DNA of 64,000 bases from Streptomyces virginiae (GTDB taxonomy: Bacteria > Actinomycetota > Actinomycetes > Streptomycetales > Streptomycetaceae): contig NZ_JOAK01000027.1 of the NCBI RefSeq assembly GCF_000720455.1, forward strand, positions 15,986 through 79,985, written 5' to 3'. Below, in pieces: positions 8,198 to 17,372 of this stretch. The first letter of the stretch is position 1, and the number at the start of each line of letters is the position of its first letter. Made by a program: the position numbers and the translations under genes. Below the pieces are notes generated by a model. The model did not search any database and was not told the origin of the DNA. It saw nothing but the letters and a program-made list of their open reading frames with translations.

Positions 8198-9682
8198 ATG
8201 ACCAAGCGTGAGCTGAGCGGCCCGCCCCTCGCCAACCCCGGGAAACTGTTCATCGGCGGCAAATGGGTCCCGGCCCGGGACGGCCGTACCGAGCCGGACA
8301 TCAGCCCGGTGGACGGCCAGGAGATCGTGCCGGTCGCCCAGGCCGCCGCGGCCGACGCGGACGCGGCCGTCGCCGCCGCCCGCACGGCGTACGAGGAAGG
8401 TCCGTGGAGCAGACTGTCCGCCCAGGAGCGGGCGCTGCGGCTGAACCGGGTCGGTGAGCTCATCGAGCGCGACCTGGAGGAGATCGCCCTGCTGGAGACC
8501 GTGGACATGGGCAAGCCGTTCGCCTTCTCCAGCACGGTCGACGCCCCCATGGCCGCCCAGCTCATGCACTACTACGCCGGGGCCGTGACCCGCGTCGACG
8601 GTTCCTCGCGCGCCCCGGCCGGCGGTCAGCTCGCCTACACCCTGCGCGAACCGCTGGGCGTGGTCTGCGCGATCACCCCGTTCAACTTCCCGCTGCTGCT
8701 GTCGATGACGAAGATCGCACCGGCCCTGGCCGCGGGCAACACCGTCGTCCACAAGCCCTCCCCGGCCACCCCGCTCACCGCGCTGAAGATCGCCGAGCTG
8801 TTCCAGGAGGCGGAGATCCCCGACGGGGTGCTGAACGTGGTCACCGGCCCCGGCGTGGAGCTGGGCGAGACCCTCACCGGCCACCCCGACATCGACAAGA
8901 TCGCCTTCACCGGGTCCACCGTGGTCGGCCAGTCGATCATCCGCAAGGCGGCCGGCACCCTGAAGAAGGTGACGATGGAGCTCGGCGGCAAGTCCGCCAA
9001 CATCGTCTTCGCCGACGCCGACCTCGACGCCGCCGAGGAACTCGCCTTCTTCGGCATCTACTACAACAAGGGCGAGATCTGCACCGCCGGATCCCGGCTG
9101 CTCCTCCAGCGCCCCATCCACGACGAGCTGGTGGAACGCCTCGTGCGCCGCGCCGCCGCCCTCAAGCCCGGCGACCCGCGCGACCCGGCCACCCTCTTCG
9201 GGCCCCTGGCGCACCGCACACAGTTCGACAAGGTCAGCTCCTACATCGAGGTCGGCGAGAAGGAGGGCGCGGTCCTGCGGACCGGCGGCACCGGGTGGAC
9301 CCCCGAAGGGGCCTCCGCCGAAGGCCTGTACTTCCTCCCGACCGTGTTCACCGGCGTCGACAACGGCATGCGCATCGCCCAGGAGGAGATCTTCGGCCCG
9401 GTCCTGTCGATCATCCCCTTCGACACCGAGGAGGACGCCGTACGCATCGCCAACGACAGCGCGTACGGCCTCGCCGCCGGCGTCCACACCAAGGACCTGC
9501 GCCGCGCACACCGCGTCGCCTCGCAGATCAAGGCCGGCACGGTCTGGGTCAACTGCTACAACCAGTACGACCCCTCGGTGCCCTACGGCGGCTACAAGGC
9601 CTCCGGATTCGGCCGCGAATGCGGGCCCGAATCCCTGGAGAGCTACACCCAGACCAAGTCGGTCTGGATCGGCATGGACTGA
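8198..9682 (+). CDS. NAD(P)-dependent aldehyde dehydrogenase
   Basis: 494-residue ALDH superfamily enzyme of normal length. The catalytic Cys lies at about residue 295 in NKGEICTAGSR and the general-base Glu at about 261 in MELGGKSANIVF. Cofactor-fold motifs FTGSTVVGQ and the VNCYNQYDPSVPYGGYKASG tail region are present. It resembles betaine/phenylacetaldehyde-type ALDHs, but the substrate cannot be fixed from sequence. GGAAGGCAGCC precedes the ATG. It lies in a same-strand run with DJ-1, a Rossmann oxidoreductase and the molybdenum hydroxylase. Confidence 0.92.
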   Translation: MTKRELSGPPLANPGKLFIGGKWVPARDGRTEPDISPVDGQEIVPVAQAAAADADAAVAAARTAYEEGPWSRLSAQERALRLNRVGELIERDLEEIALLETVDMGKPFAFSSTVDAPMAAQLMHYYAGAVTRVDGSSRAPAGGQLAYTLREPLGVVCAITPFNFPLLLSMTKIAPALAAGNTVVHKPSPATPLTALKIAELFQEAEIPDGVLNVVTGPGVELGETLTGHPDIDKIAFTGSTVVGQSIIRKAAGTLKKVTMELGGKSANIVFADADLDAAEELAFFGIYYNKGEICTAGSRLLLQRPIHDELVERLVRRAAALKPGDPRDPATLFGPLAHRTQFDKVSSYIEVGEKEGAVLRTGGTGWTPEGASAEGLYFLPTVFTGVDNGMRIAQEEIFGPVLSIIPFDTEEDAVRIANDSAYGLAAGVHTKDLRRAHRVASQIKAGTVWVNCYNQYDPSVPYGGYKASGFGRECGPESLESYTQTKSVWIGMD

Positions 9683-9707
9683 GACACCCCCTTTCCGAGG
9701 AGCGTCA

Positions 9708-10322
9708 ATGCGTACAGGCATCATCGGCACCGGGCGTATCGGCACGGTCCTCGCGAGGATCCTCGTGGCGGCGGGCCACCAGGTGGTCCTCGCCAACGCC
9801 CGGGGCCCGCAGACCCTCGGCCCGCTCGTGGCCGAGCTGGGACCGGCGGCCTCGGCGGCGCACCCCGCCGAGGCCGCCGCCCAGGCCGAACTCCTGGTGC
9901 TGATGGTGCCGTTCGAACGCGTCCGCGGACTGCTCCCGCCACACGCCGTGCAGGACAAGGTGCTGGTGGACGCGACGAACGCGTTCGGCGGCCCCGGCGC
10001 CCCCGCCGACCTCGGCGGGCGCGGCTCCAGCGACCTGGTCGCCGAGTGGTATCCGGCCGCCCAGGTCGTGAAATCACTGAACACCATGCATTTCGAAACC
10101 CTCGCCGTCGCCGGAACCGCACCCGGAGAGCGCCTGGCACATTTCACCGCGGGCGACGACGTGAAATCGAAGGAAATCGTCGCGGGAATCATCACGGATC
10201 TCGGATTCGCCCCCGTCGACACCGGCCCGCTGCACTCCGGGGGAATTCTCCAGCAGCCCGGCGGGCCCCTCTTCAACCGGCCGCTCACGGAAGCGCAGGC
10301 GCTGGCATGGATATCACACTGA
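9708..10322 (+). CDS. F420H2:NADP oxidoreductase-like / NADP-binding Rossmann protein
   Basis: 204 residues with an N-terminal dinucleotide fold, GIIGTGRIGTVLARIL, and LANARGPQTL suggesting NADP binding through the post-beta2 Arg. The C-terminal half (VVKSLNTMHFETLA, HFTAGDD, DLGFAPVDTGPL) matches the F420-dependent NADP reductase/pyrroline-carboxylate-reductase N-domain family. GAGGAG lies 9 nt before the ATG. Its 3' end overlaps the start of the [2Fe-2S] subunit gene by 16 bp, so it is translationally coupled to the molybdenum enzyme. It could supply or accept reductant; the reaction is not determinable. Confidence 0.78.
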   Translation: MRTGIIGTGRIGTVLARILVAAGHQVVLANARGPQTLGPLVAELGPAASAAHPAEAAAQAELLVLMVPFERVRGLLPPHAVQDKVLVDATNAFGGPGAPADLGGRGSSDLVAEWYPAAQVVKSLNTMHFETLAVAGTAPGERLAHFTAGDDVKSKEIVAGIITDLGFAPVDTGPLHSGGILQQPGGPLFNRPLTEAQALAWISH

Positions 10323-10831
10323 ACGTGAACGGAAGACCCGAGCAGTTCTCGGCGCAGCCGAACGAACTGCTCGTCGAACGGCTCCGCGACGGCCTCGGCC
10401 TGACCGGCACCAAGGTCGGCTGCGACACCGGCCAGTGCGGCACCTGCGTGGTCCGCCTCGACGGCCGGTCCGTCAAGAGCTGCCTGGTCCTCACCGCATC
10501 CGCCGCCGGCGCCGAGGTGGCCACCATCGAGGGCGTCACCACCCGGGGCGGGGAACTGTCCGGCCTCCAGGAGGCCCTGCGCCAGGAGCACGGCACCCAG
10601 TGCGGCTTCTGCACCCCGGGCATGGTCATGGCCCTCGGGGAGCTCGTCGACGCCACCGCCGACGGCCCGGCCCCCACCGAGCCCGAGATCCGCGAGTGGC
10701 TCACCGGCAACCTGTGCCGCTGCACCGGCTACCACAGCGTCGTACGAGGGGTGCAGCGTGCCTGCGCCGCCACCCGCGACGAGGTGCCCGCCGGCTCCAC
10801 CGCATCCACCGCAGCCGCACCGGAGGTGTGA
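10307..10831 (+). CDS. Molybdenum hydroxylase small subunit, two [2Fe-2S] clusters (CoxS type)
   Basis: 174 residues. The plant-type ferredoxin cluster ligands are visible as Cys39, Cys44 and Cys47 (CDTGQCGTC), with Cys59 nearby. The helical second cluster has Cys99/Cys102 (CGFCTPGM) and Cys137/Cys139 (CRCTGYHS). This is the electron-transfer subunit of xanthine oxidase-family hydroxylases. The ATG at 10307 is chosen because it places the ferredoxin fold correctly (MDITLNVNGRPEQF). The order small-large-medium subunit is maintained downstream. Confidence 0.95.
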   Translation: MDITLNVNGRPEQFSAQPNELLVERLRDGLGLTGTKVGCDTGQCGTCVVRLDGRSVKSCLVLTASAAGAEVATIEGVTTRGGELSGLQEALRQEHGTQCGFCTPGMVMALGELVDATADGPAPTEPEIREWLTGNLCRCTGYHSVVRGVQRACAATRDEVPAGSTASTAAAPEV

Positions 10832-10836
10832 GGGAC

Positions 10837-13242
10837 ATGACCACAGTGACGGGGGAGGCCCCGGCCGACCGGGGCGGCGTGCTCGGGCAGCCGCTCGACA
10901 GCCGCGAGGACCCGCAGCTCCTGCGCGGCGAGGCCACGTACGTGGCGGACATCGACCTGCCGGGCACCGCGCACATGGCCATCCTGGGCAGCCCGGTGGC
11001 CCACGCGAGGATCCTGTCCATCGAGACCAAGGCGGCCGAGCAGCTGCCCGGCGTGCTGAAGGTGGCCACCGCGGCCGACTTCACCGACGTCATGCCGCTG
11101 CCCTGCATCTGGATCCCCGGCGGGGTCGAGAGCCACTTTCCGCCGCACCCCTACGGACTTCCCGGCGCCCGCCCGGTCCTGACCGGCGACACCGTCCGCC
11201 ACGTCGGAGACCCCGTCGCCGTGGTCGTCGCCGAGACCCCGCGGCAGGCCGCCGCGGCGCTGGCCGCCATCCACGTCGAGTACGAGCCGCTGCCCGTCGT
11301 CACCCGCGCCGACGAGGCCCTCGCCGACGGCGCGCCCCAGCTCCACGAGGCCGTGCCGGGCAACCTCAACGCGTACTGGACCTGCGGCGACAAGGACCGC
11401 ACCGACGCGGCCATCGCCGCGGCCGAGGTCACCGTCGAACTCGACCTGGTCAACCAGCGCACCATCAACAGCCCCATCGAGCCGCGCGGAGCGGTCGGCG
11501 ACTACAACCCGGCCACCGGCGAGTACACCCTCTACGCCTCCACCCAGGGCCCGCACAACCACCGCTTCCTGCTCGCCGCCCTGGTCCTCGGCATCCCCTT
11601 CAACAAGCTCCGGGTGATCGCCCCGACCGTCGGCGGCAGCTTCGGCACCAAGGGCTACCTGTACCCCGACATGCCCCTGGTCCTGCTGCTCTCCAAGGCG
11701 CTCGGCCGGCCCGTGAAATGGGTGGACACCCGCACCGGGCTGATGAACTCCACCGTCCAGGGCCGCGACCACCGCCAGCACGTCACCCTCGCCGGCACCC
11801 GCGACGGCCGCATCACCGCCGTGCGCTGCACCAGCTACGCCAACCTCGGCGCGTACCCCTCGACGATCGGCCCCGGCGTCGCCACCGCCCTGATGGGCCG
11901 CTCCATCAGCGGCATGTACGACATCGACGCCGCCTTCTGCGAGGTGTACGCCGCCTTCACCAACACCGTCTCCCTCGGCGCCCAGCGGGGCAGCGGACGC
12001 GCCGAGGCCGCCTTCCTCATGGAGCGGCTCGTCGACCGGTACGCCGGCGAGATCGGCATGGACCCGGCGGTGGTGCGGCGCAAGAACCTGGTGCCGAAGG
12101 AGAAGTTCCCGTACGACAACGGTCTCGGCTGGACCTACGACTCCGGGGACTACCAGCTGAACTTCGACAAGGCCATCGAGCTGGCCGGCTACGCCGACAT
12201 GCCCGCCCGCAAGACCGAGGCCCGCACCCGCGGCAAGCGCCTCGGCGTCGGCATCGCCACCTACGTCGCGATCTGCGGCGTCGGCCCCTCCACCCGGATG
12301 TCGCAGGAGGGCATGCTCGGCGGGACCTGGGAGAGCGCGAACATCCGCGTCCACCCCACCGGCGAGGTCACCGTCACCGTCGGCTCCGCCTCCACCGGCC
12401 AGAGCCACGGAACGGTCTTCGCGCAGGTCGCCGCCGACGAACTCGGCATCGACCCCGACACCGTCCAGGTCCACGAGGGCGACACGCAGAAGGCCCCGTA
12501 CGGGCAGGGCACCTACGGCTCCCGCTCCTACAGCATGGCGGCGCCCGCCGTCGCCCTCACCGCCCGCAAGCTCAAGGCCAAACTGGTCCGGGCCGGCGCC
12601 GTCTTCCTGGGCGTGCCCGAGGACAAGGTCGTCTACGAGAACGGCGGGATCCACGAGGAGGGCAACCCGGAGAACGCCAAGACCCTCGCCGAACTGGCCA
12701 TGGCCATGTGGTACGGCTGGGGACTGCCCCCGGAGATCGAGCCCGCCCTGGACGAGACCACCCACTTCGACCCGCCGGACTTCAACTACCCCTTCGGCAC
12801 GCACGTCGCCGTCGTCGAGATCGACGAACTGACCGGCGAGACCGAAGTGGTCGCCTACACCGCCGTCGACGACGCCGGGAACATCGGCAACCCGAAGATC
12901 GTCCAGGGGCAGATCGAGGGCAGCATCGTGCACGGCCTCGGCCAGGCCCTCATGGAAGTCGCCGAATACGACGAGAACGGCCGCCTCATCAGCGCCGACC
13001 TCGGCCACTACGCCCTGCCGCGCGCCGCCGACGTGCCGTTCTTCGCCCTCGACAAGACCGTCACGCCCAGCCCGCACAACCCGCTCGGAGCCAAGGGCGC
13101 GGGCGAGATCGCCACCGTCCCGCCCGCCGCCGCCGTCGTCAACGCCGTCGTCGACGCCCTCTCCGACCTGGGCGTCCGGCACATCGACATGCCGCTCACC
13201 CCCGAGAAGGTCTGGCGCCGCCTGAGAGGGGAATCCCAGTGA
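10837..13242 (+). CDS. Molybdenum hydroxylase large subunit (xanthine dehydrogenase/CoxL superfamily)
   Basis: 801-residue molybdopterin-cytosine-dinucleotide subunit of normal length. The active-site loop reads [10 protein letters not shown] (Gln383-Arg388), where form II CoxL/aldehyde oxidases usually have AYRGAGR and true CO dehydrogenases have AYXCSFR. The catalytic Glu757 is in [30 protein letters not shown] and [17 protein letters not shown] mark the cofactor channel. It is therefore not a form I CO dehydrogenase; an aldehyde or heterocycle hydroxylase is likely. ATG 10837 follows GGAGGTGTGAGGGAC. The stop overlaps the next GTG (GTGA). Confidence 0.93.
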   Translation: MTTVTGEAPADRGGVLGQPLDSREDPQLLRGEATYVADIDLPGTAHMAILGSPVAHARILSIETKAAEQLPGVLKVATAADFTDVMPLPCIWIPGGVESHFPPHPYGLPGARPVLTGDTVRHVGDPVAVVVAETPRQAAAALAAIHVEYEPLPVVTRADEALADGAPQLHEAVPGNLNAYWTCGDKDRTDAAIAAAEVTVELDLVNQRTINSPIEPRGAVGDYNPATGEYTLYASTQGPHNHRFLLAALVLGIPFNKLRVIAPTVGGSFGTKGYLYPDMPLVLLLSKALGRPVKWVDTRTGLMNSTVQGRDHRQHVTLAGTRDGRITAVRCTSYANLGAYPSTIGPGVATALMGRSISGMYDIDAAFCEVYAAFTNTVSLGAQRGSGRAEAAFLMERLVDRYAGEIGMDPAVVRRKNLVPKEKFPYDNGLGWTYDSGDYQLNFDKAIELAGYADMPARKTEARTRGKRLGVGIATYVAICGVGPSTRMSQEGMLGGTWESANIRVHPTGEVTVTVGSASTGQSHGTVFAQVAADELGIDPDTVQVHEGDTQKAPYGQGTYGSRSYSMAAPAVALTARKLKAKLVRAGAVFLGVPEDKVVYENGGIHEEGNPENAKTLAELAMAMWYGWGLPPEIEPALDETTHFDPPDFNYPFGTHVAVVEIDELTGETEVVAYTAVDDAGNIGNPKIVQGQIEGSIVHGLGQALMEVAEYDENGRLISADLGHYALPRAADVPFFALDKTVTPSPHNPLGAKGAGEIATVPPAAAVVNAVVDALSDLGVRHIDMPLTPEKVWRRLRGESQ

Positions 13243-14069
13243 TCCTCACCGAGTTCGACTACGCCCGCCCCACCGGCCTCGACGAGGCCCTGGCCCTGCT
13301 GTCCGGGACCCGCGGCGCCCGGGTGCTCGCCGGCGGCCAGAGCCTGCTGCCCGACCTGCGCACCGGAGCCGACAGCGCCCGGCTGCTCGTCGACATCCGC
13401 CGGCTCGCCGAGCTGCGCGGCACCACCCGCACCCCGGACGGCCGGCGCTTGCGCATCGGGGCCCTCACCACGCTCGCCGACCTCGCCGCCGACCCGCTGG
13501 TCCTCGCCGAGGCGCCGGAACTGGCCGCCGCGGCCCGTTCCAACGGCGACCCGCAGGTCCGCAACCTCGGCACCCTCGGCGGCAACCTGGCCGCCGCCGG
13601 CCGGCCCACCGACCTGCCGGTCGCCGCCATCGCCGCCGACGCCCTCGTCGAACTGGCAGGCACCGGCGGCCGCAGCACACTCCCGGCCGAGGAGTTCGCC
13701 GCCGGCACCGCACCCGCCGGCGAGGTCCTCACCGCCCTGCTGGTGCCCGCCGCCGGCGCGGCCGCCGCCTTCGAGAAGTCCGCCGACCGCGCCACCCGCT
13801 ACCCGCTCTGCGCCACCGCCGTACGGATCACCCCCGACGGGCCGCGCATCGCCGTCACCGGCGCCACCCCCCGGCCCCTGCGCCTGCGCGGGGTGGAGGA
13901 CCGGCTGCGCGGGGGCCCGTACAGCACGGAAGCCGTCCTCGCCGCCTTCCGCGCCGAACCCCGCGAGCTGTTCGTCCCCGGGCGCGGCACCTCGGCCGAA
14001 TACCTCGGCCACCTCGCGGGGGTCCTCACCGCCCGAGCACTGCAGAGGGCCGAGCGGGCCCTCTCCTGA
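13239..14069 (+). CDS. Molybdenum hydroxylase FAD-binding medium subunit (CoxM type)
   Basis: 276 residues with the FAD-binding PCMH-like fold. ARVLAGGQSLLPDLRTG and RNLGTLGGNLAAAGRP are the two flavin-pyrophosphate motifs of CoxM/CutM subunits (AGGQSLLP and TIGGNL). The GTG start overlaps the stop of the large subunit. It completes a small-large-medium trio. The dedicated maturation factor xdhC is not adjacent but lies at 19409. Confidence 0.93.
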   Translation: MILTEFDYARPTGLDEALALLSGTRGARVLAGGQSLLPDLRTGADSARLLVDIRRLAELRGTTRTPDGRRLRIGALTTLADLAADPLVLAEAPELAAAARSNGDPQVRNLGTLGGNLAAAGRPTDLPVAAIAADALVELAGTGGRSTLPAEEFAAGTAPAGEVLTALLVPAAGAAAAFEKSADRATRYPLCATAVRITPDGPRIAVTGATPRPLRLRGVEDRLRGGPYSTEAVLAAFRAEPRELFVPGRGTSAEYLGHLAGVLTARALQRAERALS

Positions 14070-14124
14070 CCGTCCGACCACGGGGCCCGACCAGGGGTCC
14101 ATCACGGGGGAGTTGAGTGAAGCA

Positions 14125-15381
14125 GTGGCCGAACCGTCCAAAACGACCACGGGGGTAACCGTGCACCCAGCCGCCCACGCGGCCAGTGCGCCCAGAGGCT
14201 CCGGCTTCTGGGTGGTGGGCGCCGTCCTCGTGCTGCTGATGCTCTCCTCCTCCGTGCCCTCCGCCCTCTACGTGCTCTACCAGCAGAAGTGGGGCCTGTC
14301 CTCCGGCACGATCACGGTGGTCTTCGCCCTGTACGCGGTCACCGTGCTGGCGGGGCTCCTGCTCTTCGGCTCCCTCTCCGACACCCTGGGCCGGCGCCCG
14401 GTCCTGGGCGTCGGCCTGGTCCTGGCGATCGTCTCCATGGTCCTCTTCGCCGGAGCCCAGGGGCTCGCACTGCTCCTCGCCGCCCGCGCCGTGCAGGGTC
14501 TCGCCGTGGGCCTCGCCACCGGCGCGATGGGCGCGGCCCTGCTGGAACTCAGCCCCGCCCGACGGCCCGCACTCGGCGCCCAGGTCAACAGCGCCGGGCC
14601 GACCGTGGGCATCGGGCTCGGCGGGATCGGGGCCGGACTGCTCGTCCAGTACGCGCCCGCACCGACCGTCCTCAGCTACCTGCTGCTCATCGGGGCCTTC
14701 GCCGTCACCCTGGTGGGCGTCGTGCGCATGCGAGAGAGCGCTCCCGGCGCCGGCGGCCGGCTGCGGGTGGTCCCGCACCGGATCCACGTCCCGCAGGGCG
14801 CCCGGGGCCGCTTCGCCGTCCTCGTCCTGACCATCGTCGCCGTCTGGTCCGTGGGCGGCTTCTACCTCTCGCTCGGCCCGCACCTGGCCCTGTCCCTGCT
14901 GCAGTCCACCAACTACCTCGTCGGCGGGGCCACGGTCGCACTGCTCGCCGGCGCCGCCACCGCCGCCCAGCTCATGCTGGGCCGCACCGGGGCGCTGCGC
15001 ACCGCCGTGCTCGGACTGATCGGCCTGCTCGCCGGACTCGCGCTGGTGCTGCTCGCGCTGGGCCTCGGCTCGGCCACCGTGTTCCTGGTGGCCACGGCCG
15101 TCCTCGGCAGCGGCTGGGGAGCCGCCTTCCTCGGTGCCTTCCGGGCGCTGAGCGGGCTCGCCGAACCGGCCCACCGGGGTGAACTGACCGCCGCCGTGTA
15201 CGTCTTCGCGTACCTCGCGATGAGCGTGCCGGCCGTACTCGCGGGGATGCTGACCAACGTCCACGGCCTGCACCGCACCTCGGTCGGCTTCATGGCCGCC
15301 GTCGCCGCGGTGTGCGCGGTGGCCCTGCTGGCCACCCTGCGCCTGTCCGCCCGTACCAAGGCCGAGGGGAGCACCGCATGA
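14125..15381 (+). CDS. MFS transporter
   Basis: About 418 residues with roughly 12 hydrophobic segments. The family motif LFGSLSDTLGRRPVLG lies in the loop between TM2 and TM3. Two starts are possible: TTG 14113 abuts the GGGGGAG ribosome site, while GTG 14125 has a proper 12-nt distance, so 14125 is preferred. Substrate is unknown. It is co-directional with the molybdenum-enzyme genes after a 55-nt gap, and its stop overlaps the next start (ATGA), linking it to the sensor kinase. Confidence 0.87.
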   Translation: MAEPSKTTTGVTVHPAAHAASAPRGSGFWVVGAVLVLLMLSSSVPSALYVLYQQKWGLSSGTITVVFALYAVTVLAGLLLFGSLSDTLGRRPVLGVGLVLAIVSMVLFAGAQGLALLLAARAVQGLAVGLATGAMGAALLELSPARRPALGAQVNSAGPTVGIGLGGIGAGLLVQYAPAPTVLSYLLLIGAFAVTLVGVVRMRESAPGAGGRLRVVPHRIHVPQGARGRFAVLVLTIVAVWSVGGFYLSLGPHLALSLLQSTNYLVGGATVALLAGAATAAQLMLGRTGALRTAVLGLIGLLAGLALVLLALGLGSATVFLVATAVLGSGWGAAFLGAFRALSGLAEPAHRGELTAAVYVFAYLAMSVPAVLAGMLTNVHGLHRTSVGFMAAVAAVCAVALLATLRLSARTKAEGSTA

Positions 15382-16916
15382 ACACACCGGGCATGACCGC
15401 GCCGGAGCTGCGCGCCGCCCTGCGCGGGCTGGAGGTCTTCGCCGGGATCACCGAGGAACAGCTGGACTGGCTGGTCTCGGTCTCCCGGCCGCAGGTCCTC
15501 TCCGACGGGGAGGTCCTCTTCCGGGACGGCGAGGAGGCCACCGGATTCCACGTGCTGCTCTCGGGCGGGCTCGTCGTCACCAAGGTCGTCGACGGCCGGG
15601 AGGAGGTCCTCACCCGGCACTCCACCGAGGAGGACAGCGCCGCCGCCGAGGACCACGACGGCAAGCCCCCGGCCGCCCACCGGTTCACCGGCGAGCTGCC
15701 GCTCCTGACGGACGGCGCCTACGTGGCCACGGCCGCCGCGAGCGGACCGTCGACCACGGTCGTGGCGTACCCCAAGGCGGTCTTCTTCGAGATGCTCACG
15801 CGCTGCCACGGGGTGGCCGCCGTACTGATCCCCGTCCTGGCCTGGCGCATCAAGTCCTCCGAGGTGCAGGCCCGCAAACGGGCCACCGTGGAGGCGCTCG
15901 GAACCCTCGCCGCCGGGCTCGCGCACGAGCTGAACAACCCGGCGGCCGCCGTCGCCCGGGCCGCGCAGGAACTGGCCCCCGCCCTGGACCGGCTCACCCG
16001 GACCGCGCAGGACTGGGGCGCGGCCGCCACCCCCGCCGAGCGCTCGGTCCTCGACCGGCTCACCGCGGAACTGGACACGCTGCCGCCACCCGTCACCACC
16101 GACCCGCTGGCCCAGGCCGACGCCGAGGAGGAGATCGCCGACTGGGCCGAAGACGCCGGCGCCGAACGGTCCGGTCTGCTCGGCTCGGGCGTCTCCGACC
16201 TCGGACTGGAACTGGACTGGCTGCTGCGGCGGACGGAGGGCGTCGGCAAGGAGTCCCTCGCCTGCGCGCTCGACCACCTGGCGGCGCTGCTGGAGATCCG
16301 CTCGCTCGCCGCCGAGCTGCGGGCCGCGGGTCCCAGGATCTCCCAACTCGTCTCCGCCACCCGGGATTACGCCAATCTCGACCGGGCGCCCGAGCAGCGC
16401 TTCCCGGTGACCGAGGGACTGGAGAACACGCTGGTCGTGCTGCGTGCCAAGCTCGACGGCATCAGCATCGTGCGTGCGTACGAACCGGACCTGCCCGAAC
16501 TGACGGGCTATCCGGGCGAGTTGAACCAGGTGTGGACCAACCTGGTCGACAACGCCGTCGAGGCCATGGAGGGCGCCGGCGTGCTGACGCTGAGTGTCCG
16601 GTCCGAGGGCGTCTGCATGGTCGTGGAGGTCACCGACACCGGCCGCGGCATCCCCGCGGACGTCCTGCCGCGGATCTTCGAACCCTTCTACACGACCAAG
16701 GACGTGGGCAAGGGCACGGGCCTGGGGCTGCACCTCAGCTACCGCATCGTGACCCAGCGCCACCACGGGTCGCTCACCGCCCGTTCGCGGCCCGGCGAGA
16801 CCCGGATGGTCGTCCGACTGCCCTTCGCCGGAAGCACCCAGTCCTGCGCCTCACCTGCGCAAACACCCGATACCGGCCCTGGAGCCACACCCGCCCCGGG
16901 CCCCTCTCCCCGCTGA
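15378..16916 (+). CDS. Sensor histidine kinase with N-terminal cyclic-nucleotide-binding-like domain
   Basis: 512 residues. Residues about 10-145 form a CRP/FNR-type cyclic-nucleotide-binding fold (ITEEQLDWLVSVSRPQVLSDG, FHVLLSGGLVVTK). It contains an acidic insertion (STEEDSAAAEDHDGK) where the phosphate-binding cassette would be, so nucleotide binding is doubtful. The kinase core follows: H-box GLAHELNNPAAAVARA, N-box NLVDNAVEAM, G1 DTGRGIP, F-box FEPFYTTK and G2 GKGTGLGLHLS. No transmembrane segment is apparent, so it should be cytosolic. No response regulator is adjacent. The ATG overlaps the MFS stop. Confidence 0.9.
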   Translation: MNTPGMTAPELRAALRGLEVFAGITEEQLDWLVSVSRPQVLSDGEVLFRDGEEATGFHVLLSGGLVVTKVVDGREEVLTRHSTEEDSAAAEDHDGKPPAAHRFTGELPLLTDGAYVATAAASGPSTTVVAYPKAVFFEMLTRCHGVAAVLIPVLAWRIKSSEVQARKRATVEALGTLAAGLAHELNNPAAAVARAAQELAPALDRLTRTAQDWGAAATPAERSVLDRLTAELDTLPPPVTTDPLAQADAEEEIADWAEDAGAERSGLLGSGVSDLGLELDWLLRRTEGVGKESLACALDHLAALLEIRSLAAELRAAGPRISQLVSATRDYANLDRAPEQRFPVTEGLENTLVVLRAKLDGISIVRAYEPDLPELTGYPGELNQVWTNLVDNAVEAMEGAGVLTLSVRSEGVCMVVEVTDTGRGIPADVLPRIFEPFYTTKDVGKGTGLGLHLSYRIVTQRHHGSLTARSRPGETRMVVRLPFAGSTQSCASPAQTPDTGPGATPAPGPSPR

Positions 16917-16928
16917 AACGGAGTCGAC

Positions 16929-17270
16929 ATGGCCACGTACGACATCTCCAAGCTGCACCCCGTGTTCGTCCGCCAGATGGAGGCCCTGGCCGCCCTGGAC
17001 ATCGAGGCGGTGATGAAGAACTACACCGACGACGCCGTGCTGCTGCGCTTCGAGGGCGTCTCGGTGGGCATCGAAGCGGTTCGCGAGACGTTCACCGGCT
17101 ATCTCACGGTGAAGCCCACGCTGGTGGAACTGCAGGAGTACATCGAGACCGAGGACACCATCTTCTACCGGGCGATCATGAACCTGAACGGTGAACCGGA
17201 GCACGCGTTCGGGACACTTGTGGTCCGCGATGGCCGAATCTGGCGCCAGACGGCCGGCTTCGGCGGCTGA
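16929..17270 (+). CDS. NTF2-like/SnoaL-type small protein
   Basis: 113 residues with a cone-shaped NTF2-like fold pattern: an N-terminal helix (FVRQMEALAALDIEAVMKNY), a DDAVLLRFEG strand, a helix-strand region GIEAVRETFTGYL and C-terminal strands ending LVVRDGRIWRQTAGF. Members are nuclear-transport-factor-2-like enzymes or binding proteins. The function here cannot be assigned. It starts 12 nt after the kinase stop with AAACGGAGTCGAC upstream, so it is probably cotranscribed. Confidence 0.75.
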   Translation: MATYDISKLHPVFVRQMEALAALDIEAVMKNYTDDAVLLRFEGVSVGIEAVRETFTGYLTVKPTLVELQEYIETEDTIFYRAIMNLNGEPEHAFGTLVVRDGRIWRQTAGFGG

Positions 17271-17372
17271 GACCGGAAATCTGGGTAGCGTGTGCGGGGA
17301 GGGCGGGTGAACGCGCCCTCCCCGTATGTGCGGTCCACGGCGCGCGTGCAGGAAAACGGTAAAGGGGAGGTC

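Noticed and set aside
7631..10735. Open minus-strand frame of about 1030 codons across the DJ-1/ALDH/Cox genes
   Set aside because: Antisense shadow produced by third-position G/C bias; no ribosome site or recognisable fold.
10837..13242. Form I carbon monoxide dehydrogenase
   Set aside because: The diagnostic AYXCSFR motif is absent; the loop reads AQRGSGR, so CO oxidation is not supported.
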